From Oscillatoria nigro-viridis PCC 7112 (lineage in GTDB: Bacteria > Cyanobacteriota > Cyanobacteriia > Cyanobacteriales > Microcoleaceae), in assembly GCF_000317475.1 (NCBI RefSeq), contig NC_019729.1, forward strand, positions 4,416,501 through 4,480,500: DNA of 64,000 bases. Reading direction: 5' to 3'. Positions 46,901-54,028 of the stretch are shown piece after piece. The position numbers and the translations under genes were made by a program. A model generated the notes under the pieces. That model did no database searches and was not told the DNA's origin. It saw only the letters and a list, made by a program, of their open reading frames with translations. Position 1 is the stretch's first letter. Every line of letters begins with the position of its first letter.

Positions 46901-47687
46901 CAGTTTGACTAACACAAAGTATCAAAGTTTGAAAAACGCTCAAGTTTTAGCAATGGGTGCTTCAGAGTTTCCACACACTGATAAAGATCCTTTGCCTGCG
47001 GTGCCGATCGAATTATCTGCGATCGCCGGTACCAGAAGCGACAGGAAAAATCAAGCGGGATTGAGCAGAAATGAAAGTTTTCTCAATCCTGCTGCCGAAT
47101 TGCCCTTATGGCGGGGACGGTCTTTTCTCAACGAAAACTTTACCCTAGACAATCTCAGCAAACAGCGACAGCAACAGGCATTTGGAATCGTTCACTTAGC
47201 TACTCACGCTAGCTTTCCTCAAGGCGAAAACGGACGCAAGGAAGCTGAGATTGATTTGTGGGATCGCTCTTTGGCGCTCGATGAATTTAGGTCGGCGAAG
47301 TGGTACGATCGCCGACAAGTAGAGTTATTAGTGCTGAGTGCCTGCGAAACGGCGATCGGGGATAATACAGCAGAAATGGGATTTGCTGGATTGGCCGTCC
47401 GCAGCGGTGTAAAATCAGCTTTGGCGAGTTTGTGGAAAGTTAATGATATCGGCACTTTGGCGTTGATGACCGAGTTTTACGGCAATTTGCGATCGGAAAA
47501 CATTAAAGCTGAAGCGCTCAGAAAAGCTCAACTGGCAATGATCCGCAAACAAATTGTAGTAAAAGACGGTCAATTGCGGGGAACTCAAGGCGCGATCGAC
47601 ATTAATCAAGCCACACAAGCAGCAAATGCAGATTTATCTCACCCGAACTTTTGGGCAGGATTCACCATAATTGGCAGTCCTTGGTAG
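40935..47687 (+). CDS. Two-partner-secretion exoprotein with C-terminal CHAT protease
   Basis: 2250 residues from ATG 40935. Signal peptide (RFFLTFLSFTALTMWELGLF, ending near TATAQ). The TPS/hemagglutination domain covers about 35-170 (NFISNPNIRNILGRVVGG, NPAGMVFGTNASL). Residues 170-1350 are beta-helix repeats rich in GGNITI/GSITTG. A Pro/Ala/Thr-rich linker follows (PTPAATPTPA repeats; DNA 45022-45260 and 46190-46300). From about 1820 the protein is a CHAT domain with His2091 (HLATHASFPQG) and Cys2137 (LLVLSACETAIGDN). TPS proteins are exported by a TpsB porin, not seen in this window. This would put a caspase-like protease outside the cell, possibly released by cleavage at the Pro-rich linker. 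Confidence 0.9.
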   Translation: MKSTHKKPRFFLTFLSFTALTMWELGLFAPSQTATAQITPATDGTNTQITPSGNQFNINGGQQSGDGANLFHSFQQFGLTQGQTANFISNPNIRNILGRVVGGDASLINGLIQITGGNSNLFLMNPAGMVFGTNASLNVPAAFTATTATGIGFGNNWFSAAGTNNYTQLVGNPNSFAFTNTQPGGIINLGNLAVGQGQSLTLLGGTVLSTGQLSAPGGNITVAAVPGESLVRISQPGNLLSLEIQPQSVAGSLPQNWVLPVASLPQLLAGGGGSATGVTVNAAGQVELTGGLQVENGDVVAKEVSAGSATLSANRNLTLVESLLRTTGDLNLLADDTVRVRDSVANPFVANAGGNLYIQGNQSIDILALNHLSQTPFVSGGNLTLVSDGIISTDAHFRSGSNTSIVDLSGKPANFISLYDPIFTQPNDYLVGEYTGASLKVDTTSGTGNITINGNITITSTDPDPKFANASPGTDEFLMRNFRTLILRSGGNIQVVGKIDTYVSNPNNVGPVIMQATGNIQTKTIRADNFGGNAGYISLTAGGNISTGALSAIATDVIGNGGNISVNAGGSITIAGNLASFASSGSGDITLTAKNDITLDCASPSFCIESFAGGVPNTVPTGSSGNVTIISEQGAIIFPPNGVHITTGNSALSSIPGSVTLQANGNINVGYIGADSLDESTADGANINITSVNGNIQLGDLTNTSDSGKKGGNITISTSGNIITANVLNYGKLQGGSVNFTSTKGSITTGKINATSSQDSGNDTIFLPENGGSITLSADRNITTGNLNVTANQNGGPIALTSTAGSINTGTIDVRGDRTAGNITIQASTGITTPTTGTAIAGDSAKGNGSNVTLSTASGDINIGDVLVSGIQGGSLKFTNSNGNITTGQLLTSYDGSSPDFKTNIGGNVNLNAGGNITTSDIRAIGNQDGGSITFKSGGSIDTTAGIINAIGGNSGGNISLEAATNISTAGIGSALLLSGFNANSGNLRIQSGGNIDTTAGPIITAAANGKGGDITINAQGTVSTSDINSRTFAPSITVTGGNIDVKANDSITASGKIETNRNNITFNAPVTLGNNLSVKILEAGDITFKSTVDGPYSLTVQPDAGSVDFGDAVGSLNPLNSISIQDNIPKSSAAINITTTNNISAQNIKSATGISLYSENGEISTGDLDATSPNNGGNIILSAGTNITAGDINTSSAGNGGSILLDATGSINVGKVDSSAKGNAGDVIAINRSTIGNIVVSQIDAQSQDTGTGGNVSIVTENFFRSLNSFKDRNGINASISTAGSPGDANGGTIIIRHGGKGITPFIVGNSQTNGTAGALTRGNSNPIQTILPDREYRYTHTQDPNLAQNRDRIQIISVPPPIVAPTPAATPTPAATPTPAATPTPAPTPAATPTPAATPTPAATPTPAPTPADTPTPAPTPAATPTPAPTTADTPAPSPTPTAAPASTPSRQLPRRLPVAPSPTPESSSAPTPETSIAPFPIPQIFIAPAPTPETSIAPSATPDPIPDFALDFQLPQLPDSFLLPPRARPTQPSTPTTPNAAARIASTPTLPSVSQITSSLATQPAIAPQPSNAPTPAPAAPLASLTQPVAQIQPVPASAIVPVPASAIVPAPASSIVPAPAVSPSQTPQRELAFLIGDLLGAETSIDQNAETGNTELDWKRNNETIISLELPYTPSVNTIAGAEANNPISTETSTDNLTVSVAETPPEIIVQTPSLPIANSEPFDVNLSDLWERIAGINTAPVQDSPTITPAPAPIPAPTPAPAPTPAPSPTPAPAPTPEPTPTPPPIAENPLPADIPNLFPSEISRSLVEQTLDQGNANDAVALIDQLFEQDYENYYGENFTDKKINVQYLRETLKTIKEETGKQAVIVYAIVRLKEVSLVLVVPDGPPILKQAPVNSKTLLKTVNIFQGYLAQPQNSQDTAYLENAQQLYQWLILPISKELESLNIDTLIFSFDAGLRQLPLSALHDGKQFLVEKYSLGSIPSVSLTNTKYQSLKNAQVLAMGASEFPHTDKDPLPAVPIELSAIAGTRSDRKNQAGLSRNESFLNPAAELPLWRGRSFLNENFTLDNLSKQRQQQAFGIVHLATHASFPQGENGRKEAEIDLWDRSLALDEFRSAKWYDRRQVELLVLSACETAIGDNTAEMGFAGLAVRSGVKSALASLWKVNDIGTLALMTEFYGNLRSENIKAEALRKAQLAMIRKQIVVKDGQLRGTQGAIDINQATQAANADLSHPNFWAGFTIIGSPW

Positions 47688-47786
47688 GTTATACCATTTT
47701 AGATTTTAAATTGTAGATTTGGGAATGACTAATGATGTATGAGTTTAAACCCTGAGCCTACACTTGGATTCTTTTTTTTTAGTGGT

Positions 47787-47925
47787 GTTAATCGGGCGTT
47801 GCACAATTTGAGGATGATGCTTGTGGGGTCGCGTCCCGCCTGCTTTGAAAATAAGCGGACGGGCCGGACGCCCATCCCACAAAACAATCAAAATCATTCC
47901 GCAATTATGCAACGCCGTTAATCAT
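47787..47925. repeat. MITE-like palindromic element
   Basis: GTTAATCGGGCGTTGCACAA at the left and, on the other strand, GATTAACGGCGTTGCATAAT at the right; a GGGACG/CGTCCC-type GC-rich segment lies in the centre. Downstream of the TPS-CHAT gene. The GGCGTTGC core is shared with the element at 15024. The remainder of 47688-48096 shows no gene. Confidence 0.55.
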
Positions 47926-48096
47926 CGGAGATTTATTTGATATTTATCCAGACTTCTGTTGACACCAATGCGCTTGGTGCATACCCCACATTGACTCGTG
48001 GCATTTTGCAAAAAGTAAATGTATCCCTGACTACTATCTTTTTATGTCATAAATTTGCTATGAATAGCAAAACTGAACACTAGCGGGGCAAAACCT

Positions 48097-49104
48097 GTGG
48101 CAAAGTTTGATAAAATATTCAATTCAGAAGACCAATCCGAAGCAAGCTTGACTTTAGAAGAATCCGTAGCAGCGGTAGCCTTTGTCGCAGCAGAGGCAAA
48201 TTCCCCTGATACGGATGCTGATATCTTAGAAAGCATACTTTGGGAATCAGAAATATTTGCTGAATACTCGGAAGATGATATGTCAGCAATGTTTCAAAAA
48301 TTCGACGGTATTGTCGGCAAAGACGGTTTAGGAGCATTATTTAATACTGCTTGGGAATCTATGCCAGATGAGTTAGTGTTGGATACTTTTGCAATAACTG
48401 CAGCAATGTTTGTCGCAGATGGCGAAATAGCTCAGAAGCACCAGGCTTTTCTCCAGGAATTCCAGCAAGCATTAGGTGTGGAAGACGAGGAAGCAGCAGA
48501 AATTCTTGAGGATGTAACTGCTGCTTACTCGGAAGTAGAGGGCGAAGATTCTGATTTTGATGGAGCATGGTACGTATCTCCTGAAGGCAATTTTAGCGTC
48601 CCCATTCCAGTTGACGAGCAACGAGGCGGTAAAATTGATGAGCAAGAAAGCTGTGTCGCATTTTCTGACGACTTTGGCGTTTTGCTGAAAATTGATTATT
48701 TCCCTGTTGCTGGTGAAGTGGAAGAAACAATCGAGTCGGTTGGCGAGGAAGCTTATCTCAAGTCTTTTCTCGACAATTTTGTTTCTCAGGCAATTCTTGC
48801 TAATGTTGCCAATTCTAAGTTACTTCACGCGGAATATTTAGAAGATGAAGAAGCTTATTTCGTGGTTTTAGATTTGCCTGGGGGTGCAACTATCAGCGTG
48901 CAAGAAAACGATCGCCCTCTGACTCGGTTGGATGCTTACCGGGGACTTATGGCTTTTATTGCTGACGATTTTTGCTACACCGTAAGCTGTCAGCGAATTT
49001 ATCACGAGGGGGATGAATTGGGTTCCTTGGAGTCTGAAGTTGAGGGAATTATGAACAAGATTTTTGAGTTTATTGAGACAATTGAATTCGGGCCGATCGA
49101 ATAA
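48097..49104 (+). CDS. TerB-like domain protein
   Basis: 335 residues from GTG 48097 (GGGG upstream). The N-terminal 150 residues form an acidic, helical TerB-like domain (VAAVAFVAAEANSPDTDAD, MFVADGEIAQKHQAFLQEF), a fold linked to tellurite resistance and metal- or membrane-associated stress proteins. The C-terminal half is a separate alpha/beta domain (GAWYVSPEGNFSVPIPVDEQ, EAYFVVLDLPGGATISVQE) that I do not recognise. Very acidic overall. A strong terminator follows at 49127. It is co-oriented with the CHAT cassette but 410 bases away, so membership is uncertain. Confidence 0.72.
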   Translation: MAKFDKIFNSEDQSEASLTLEESVAAVAFVAAEANSPDTDADILESILWESEIFAEYSEDDMSAMFQKFDGIVGKDGLGALFNTAWESMPDELVLDTFAITAAMFVADGEIAQKHQAFLQEFQQALGVEDEEAAEILEDVTAAYSEVEGEDSDFDGAWYVSPEGNFSVPIPVDEQRGGKIDEQESCVAFSDDFGVLLKIDYFPVAGEVEETIESVGEEAYLKSFLDNFVSQAILANVANSKLLHAEYLEDEEAYFVVLDLPGGATISVQENDRPLTRLDAYRGLMAFIADDFCYTVSCQRIYHEGDELGSLESEVEGIMNKIFEFIETIEFGPIE

Positions 49105-49126
49105 ACAAGACTTATTTAGGGGGTTG

Positions 49127-49193
49127 AAAACCCGGTTTCTTTCTAGATGTCTCGCTGCTTAACCCTGTATTTTTAGAGAAACCGGGTTTTTTT
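49127..49193. terminator. Terminator of the TerB-like gene
   Basis: AAAACCCGGTTTCT and AGAAACCGGGTTTTTTT are arms of a large stem; the distal arm ends in seven T. It lies 22 bases after the stop. The opposite strand also has a short U-run. Confidence 0.6.
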
Positions 49194-49443
49194 GCCAAAA
49201 ATTCTCAGGATACTATCTCGTTTCCGGTCGATCGACCAAAATCCACCTGGTTGGTAGTCAGGACTTGAGTTTTCATTACTTGCCCGATCGCGGTTATTGT
49301 ACCGCACTGCTAGATCTTAGAGGTTTTTTACGATAAAAGAGTGCGATCGAGAACAGGGTTTTTTGACCCGTGATCGATCGCACTTCCAGATACATTCAGT
49401 CAACCGCAGCCGAGAGACAGCAGCAATTAGCCGCCATTTTCGA

Positions 49444-50001
49444 CTAATTAGTAGTCTGAGCTTCCACCAATCTTTGCTTGAGTTCTTCCAGAGCACTCGC
49501 CCAGCGCGGATCTGGCTGCACCGAGCCGGAATCAGCGCTCGACACCGTTGCTGCTGACTGATTGCGGCGAGACTTGTTGCTGTCACCCCGACGGCGATTG
49601 CTTTTGCTGGAGGCGCCACCACCTTGGGTAGGGGGAGCCGAGCGCTGCTGTTGCTGCGGCACAGGTGCTGGCACTGACGACGCGGAAACCAACTGCGGTG
49701 ACTGCGGCGACGACTGCTGCTGATCGTCTTCGCCCTTCTCAGATTTACCCTTAGAGCGGGGCAGTGCCTTCTCTATTTTCAGCGGGTTTTCTTTGAACAT
49801 CAAGCCGTTGTATTTCTCAATAACTTGGTCGGCTTGTTCGTCGGTTAGCACCGTCACAAAACCGAATCCTCTGCATTTTCCAGTTTTGCGGTCTGTAATT
49901 ACCTTTGTGGTAACAGATTCGCCCTCCGGCGCAAAAACTTCTTGCAATTCTTGGCGATCGAGTTCCTTCGGTAGATTGCCAACATAAAGACGAATAGACA
50001 T
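49444..50001 (-). CDS. rbp: RRM-domain RNA-binding protein (cyanobacterial Rbp type)
   Basis: 185 residues. A single RRM domain covers residues 1-82 with RNP2 IRLYVGNL and RNP1 KCRGFGFV. The C-terminal half is a low-complexity Gln/Ser/Pro tail (QQQQRSAPPTQGGGASSKSN) and a basic NRRRGDSNKSRRN stretch, ending in a helix (SALEELKQRLVEAQ). Such proteins bind single-stranded RNA, and several are cold-induced or help to localise mRNA at thylakoids. The ATG follows a strong GGGAGGAA site. The untranslated leader runs into 50002-50200 and is unusually long if transcription starts there, as in cold-regulated rbp genes; that is inference. Confidence 0.9.
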   Translation of the reverse strand: MSIRLYVGNLPKELDRQELQEVFAPEGESVTTKVITDRKTGKCRGFGFVTVLTDEQADQVIEKYNGLMFKENPLKIEKALPRSKGKSEKGEDDQQQSSPQSPQLVSASSVPAPVPQQQQRSAPPTQGGGASSKSNRRRGDSNKSRRNQSAATVSSADSGSVQPDPRWASALEELKQRLVEAQTTN

Positions 50002-51134
50002 GAAAAATTCCTCCCGACTTGGATTTTAATTAATTTGCTCGAACAGAATTACCTGAAGTCAACTGAATATTGACTTCAGGCAAACACCACATAACCCGAG
50101 AATTGGCGCATTCCTCCCACCAACCTTGACAGCTCCCCCCACCTTTTAGAACAAAAAGATGATTTACTCTGATAAGGCCGGAACTTAACCGCCGATGCAG
50201 AGAGCTTTTAAATCTCAGGTTGTTGTGTAAACTTTTAGTCATCACTCAAATGTTTAGGCTATTGGCTATTCTGTATTACTTGCTTCCGGTTTTGATTCAG
50301 AATGTTTATAGCCAGCGCCGTCTAGAAATTTATGTCCAAGGATGTCAATTGCAAGCGATCGGAATGCCAGTATTCAGTTTAATACAGTGATGGATAAAAT
50401 GGCTAACATTTTTTCAGCCAGTAATCTTACCTCGATCCTAATCTCGCTCCTAATGCTGAGAACTACTCACTTACCCGGTATCCCTTAAATTGGGCCCGGC
50501 AGAGTCCGAGCATTCTTTAAAGGTATCACAGCCTTGGTAACAGAGCTAGTTATTTAGGAAGATTTCAGTCTGAATTTAACGGAAACCACATCTGAATCAC
50601 TTTTGAGAATTCATCCCGCACAGCAAAAATAGCGCTCGAAAAAAAACAGCCGACAAGCGGCTGGCTGTACTTGCTGTGTTGGGAGGTTGACAATTTTTAC
50701 GCAATGCCTTAAGGGATTTTAGCCAACTGAAGTTATCGCGCTGTTTGGTTCAATCCAATTCCTGTAAACTAATGTAACAGAGTGCTAGCAAAAAAGCAAC
50801 TTTTCTTTACAAATGAACGAGGAAGTTCGGCAACGAGCAATGTACGGGATGTAACGGATGTAACTGATGTAACCGATAGACTCTTCGGGTGTGCCACAAG
50901 CACCGAGAACATCGGGTAGGGTGTACGCGGCGCACCGAGAAGATCGATCGCCCATCCCCCGTTGAACTCAAAACTCATCTGGGGCTGCGCGTTGTGCGCG
51001 ATCGAGTGCGGCAATCTGATAACTATTCCTCATACCTGTAAAAAATGCAATTGCAGGCAACCTCGAAACCCTTATGCAGTAAGTCATTTCCCATTCTTCA
51101 ATCTAAAATCCCCAATCTAAAATCCAAAATAGTC
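50002..51134. other. Intergenic region without recognised genes
   Basis: It holds the probable leader and promoter of the rbp gene near its left end, one clear minus-strand terminator at 50639-50663, and a short run of GTAACTGATGTAACCGAT-type repeats at about 50848-50877. Nothing else is supported. Confidence 0.5.
50639..50663 (-). terminator. Rho-independent terminator
   Basis: On the minus strand, CAGCCGCTTGTCGGCTG forms a 6-bp stem followed by eight T. It lies about 470 bases after the M48-like gene on that strand. Confidence 0.7.
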
Positions 51135-53660
51135 TCACCTTGGGCCCTGGATAATAATGTATGCGCCCCAAAAAGCAGCAGCAAAAGCCAAAATCGCAGA
51201 CCAAATCGGATGTCCGCTGTCACTAACCCTCCCTCCTTGACTGCGGAGACTTTCAAGGTCGATCGCCACAGTAGCACCCCGGCGCAGCCAACCAGTGGCC
51301 ACAACAGATTTTCCGATCAAATCGCTGGGGCGAGTCGTCTCTTTGAACAAAAATGGCCATAAAGAGCCAATGTAGCCAAACCTCGAAACATAATGCAACC
51401 TCACCAAACCCGTCGCCGTTTGCAAAATCAAATCTTGTCCCAGCCAATTACCCATACCCGATCGACCCAAAAGTTGCCCTTCCAGCCGCACCGGTTCAGC
51501 ATCCAGCGGCAAACTCTCGGGATTTGACAAAATTTCCGGCAAACTCGGCGAAGCGGTTTCTTGCGGTGTAATGTCCGGGAAAAAATAATTGATCCGCATC
51601 AAAGTACCGATGCTAAATCCGATCGGCAAACAGCCCCAAATAATCGATCGATCGCCCCAAAGCCAATCCAACTGCCAGATACTCGTCCTCGAAAAAATCC
51701 CCCCAATCAGCCAAAGCACCCCGACTATCGCCAAACTCATCGGAATCCCAAAAAACGGCGCACCCTGTAAAAATAGTTTTGAGTCTTTAAATTCGATTAT
51801 TGACTTAAACAGAGACAATTTTCCTTTCTTGGGTTGTTCTGGCACTCCCGCGTTTGCCAAATCTAACTCTGTCTCCAGTTGCCAGAATTGAGCGTAAAGG
51901 GCCAACAGCTTCAAACGCTCTCCCAGCAAAGGATGCGCGCGGTTAACCGTCAACCAGTTGCGCTCGCGATTGCTGACATCCCACAGCAAAATCTGTTCCA
52001 GCGGCGCGTGTAATGCAGCAGAACCAAGGCTTACAGCTTGTCCGACGCCTACGGGTAACAATAGATCGAAACTTTCGAGGAAAAAGCTAGTTTGTTTTTG
52101 CTGTTCGATATTACCAGCAATGCCGATCGCAATTTTAGCCAGTGCCCGCGTCAAACCGTTAGGATTGCCCGTAATTTCCGCAGCAGTCCGATCGCTAAAA
52201 TACACTCTGCGGCGCGACAGCCACAACATCGGCCAGCGCAACAACTTATAAATCCCGTAACTGGTAGCAGAAATAGCAGCGGCCACAAATTTGACAGCAG
52301 AACGCAAAAACTCGATCGTCATTAAATCACACAACCGCTCTTGCCAGTGCGCCACCTGCCAATAAATCAAGTAAGGAATTTGAATCACCAGCAGCGCCAG
52401 GGACATCGGCGCAAAATCCCAGTGAGAAATATGGCCCAACTCCCGCGCGAAAATAGCAGCAATTTCATCATCCGTCAACTGTTCCAACAGCCCGCGACTC
52501 ACAGCAATCCGAGCAAAACGGGGCAAACAGCCGTAACTGAAAGCTACAGGAACATTCAGCGGCAATAGTTTCAGCACCGGCACCGGCATATTTTGCTTGG
52601 TACAAAAACTTCGCAGTACCCGGCTAGCTTCCTTGCTGTGCTTGGATAAAACCGACCCGCGCAGGGTTTCGATGCCGCAAAACAGTTTCAGCAGCGCGTC
52701 TATCAGCCAGGGAGACGAGGCCAAAAGCAATCCAAAAACCATCTGAACAAACGGAGTGGGATCGCGGTAAAAAAGCTGAATCGGCGCGAAAATAGGCAGT
52801 CTAGTGAATATGTAAAGCTGAACCAACAGAGAATTAGTGTTTGTCAGCAGGAATTGCAGGACAAACCGGGCTAGGAAAAATAGGGCGATCGCACTTGCAA
52901 CGGCTTCCACCCGAAACTCCAGCAACTTCAGCGGTTTGAGGGGGCGCGGGCTTTTCGCGCGCCCTGCTTGGCGCCAAGTGAGTTGGTAAGTATCTGGGCT
53001 GGCGACTGCGGGGATATCTGTTGGGGAACCGGAACTATTTTCGCCGCTAATTTCTGTATCGGGTGCGGTTTCTGTAGGGGCGGTGCCCCCGTGCCCGCCC
53101 TCTGATGTCGCGCGAATCGGCGGTGTGGGGGGTGGAGGTGGCGGGGAAATATGTTGCGATTTGGCGTTTCCCGGCGCGGCAGTCGGCTCTAAAGGCAAAA
53201 ATCCTGTTTTTTGGTCTGAGGTCGGTCGTAGCGAAGCGGGGCGTAAGCCATCGCCCCCAATCGATTTTTTCGGCGATTTTGTTCCGGCATCAAAGGCGAC
53301 AAAGCCTGTTTCGGGGGGAGTTTCTGCGGATTTTGGTTTATTTGCCGGTGGTTTTGGGGGGGGAGGGGGGGTTAATTCTGTTAAAGCGCGATCGGCCCAA
53401 GTTTTGACTTGAGAGTTGGGACTTTTGGCGAGGGAAGAGCACAGGGCGATCGCCTTTTTCAGATTGCCGGTTGCTTTGTACGCAGCCACCAACCCCATTT
53501 GTGCGCGGATTCCCGACGGCCCATTAGCTGCGGTTTGGGTAACGGATTCTAAAAGGGCGATCGCACTTTTGTAATCTTTTTGTTTCAAAGCGGCTAACCC
53601 AGCCTCCAGAGACTCTTTCACAGATGAATCCGCCGAATTTTGATTGTGTGGAGATGCCAT
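51135..53660 (-). CDS. M48-like membrane protein, predicted inactive
   Basis: 841 residues from ATG 53660 (a longer frame begins at 53726). An N-terminal TPR-like helical region (LEAGLAALKQKDYKSAIALL) leads to a long Pro-rich linker (PPPPPKPPANKPKS) and a multi-pass membrane region. The M48 (HtpX/Ste24-like) domain follows at about 390-620 with LTDDEIAAIFARELGHISHWD. The zinc motif reads RELGH, not HELGH, and the third-ligand motif RVYFSDR replaces the usual REYSAD. Two ligands are therefore missing, so it is probably a non-catalytic homologue. The C-terminus has two or three transmembrane segments and a beta domain. Likely in the thylakoid or cytoplasmic membrane. Confidence 0.83.
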   Translation of the reverse strand: MASPHNQNSADSSVKESLEAGLAALKQKDYKSAIALLESVTQTAANGPSGIRAQMGLVAAYKATGNLKKAIALCSSLAKSPNSQVKTWADRALTELTPPPPPKPPANKPKSAETPPETGFVAFDAGTKSPKKSIGGDGLRPASLRPTSDQKTGFLPLEPTAAPGNAKSQHISPPPPPPTPPIRATSEGGHGGTAPTETAPDTEISGENSSGSPTDIPAVASPDTYQLTWRQAGRAKSPRPLKPLKLLEFRVEAVASAIALFFLARFVLQFLLTNTNSLLVQLYIFTRLPIFAPIQLFYRDPTPFVQMVFGLLLASSPWLIDALLKLFCGIETLRGSVLSKHSKEASRVLRSFCTKQNMPVPVLKLLPLNVPVAFSYGCLPRFARIAVSRGLLEQLTDDEIAAIFARELGHISHWDFAPMSLALLVIQIPYLIYWQVAHWQERLCDLMTIEFLRSAVKFVAAAISATSYGIYKLLRWPMLWLSRRRVYFSDRTAAEITGNPNGLTRALAKIAIGIAGNIEQQKQTSFFLESFDLLLPVGVGQAVSLGSAALHAPLEQILLWDVSNRERNWLTVNRAHPLLGERLKLLALYAQFWQLETELDLANAGVPEQPKKGKLSLFKSIIEFKDSKLFLQGAPFFGIPMSLAIVGVLWLIGGIFSRTSIWQLDWLWGDRSIIWGCLPIGFSIGTLMRINYFFPDITPQETASPSLPEILSNPESLPLDAEPVRLEGQLLGRSGMGNWLGQDLILQTATGLVRLHYVSRFGYIGSLWPFLFKETTRPSDLIGKSVVATGWLRRGATVAIDLESLRSQGGRVSDSGHPIWSAILAFAAAFWGAYIIIQGPR

Positions 53661-53831
53661 AACTGTGCTTGCGATCGCGTCCTTTCTAAGATAGCTTGGC
53701 TGGTCGATCGATAGCTGTTTTAACACACCTCTATTTTTCTGTCACCATTTGTTGCAACCTTTGCCGCAAGGTACTCAAATAATTTCACTAAAATTATTTG
53801 TTTCTGAGATATTGCACGATCGCCACGATCC

Positions 53832-53891
53832 GACAGGGGTTTAAACCCCTGCCTCAAAGCTAAAGTCCTCGCTCAAGAGGACTGAAGAATT
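53832..53891. repeat. Palindromic intergenic element, half copy
   Basis: CAGGGGTTTAAACCCCTG palindrome, then CCTCAAAGCTAAAGTCCTC and AAGAGGACT. Same family as the elements at 35074, 40690 and 56857. It lies in the short gap before the STAND-type gene. Confidence 0.6.
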
Positions 53892-54028
53892 ATGTCAATT
53901 TATGGTTAAATACTTCCTTGCTCTTTTAGTCTCGCGTTGCGCGGACTTTGTTTGACAAGAAGCGATTTCACTCACCGAACCCATCTAATTTTTGCTTATA
54001 ATTAAATTAACACCTCACCTGCACATTT

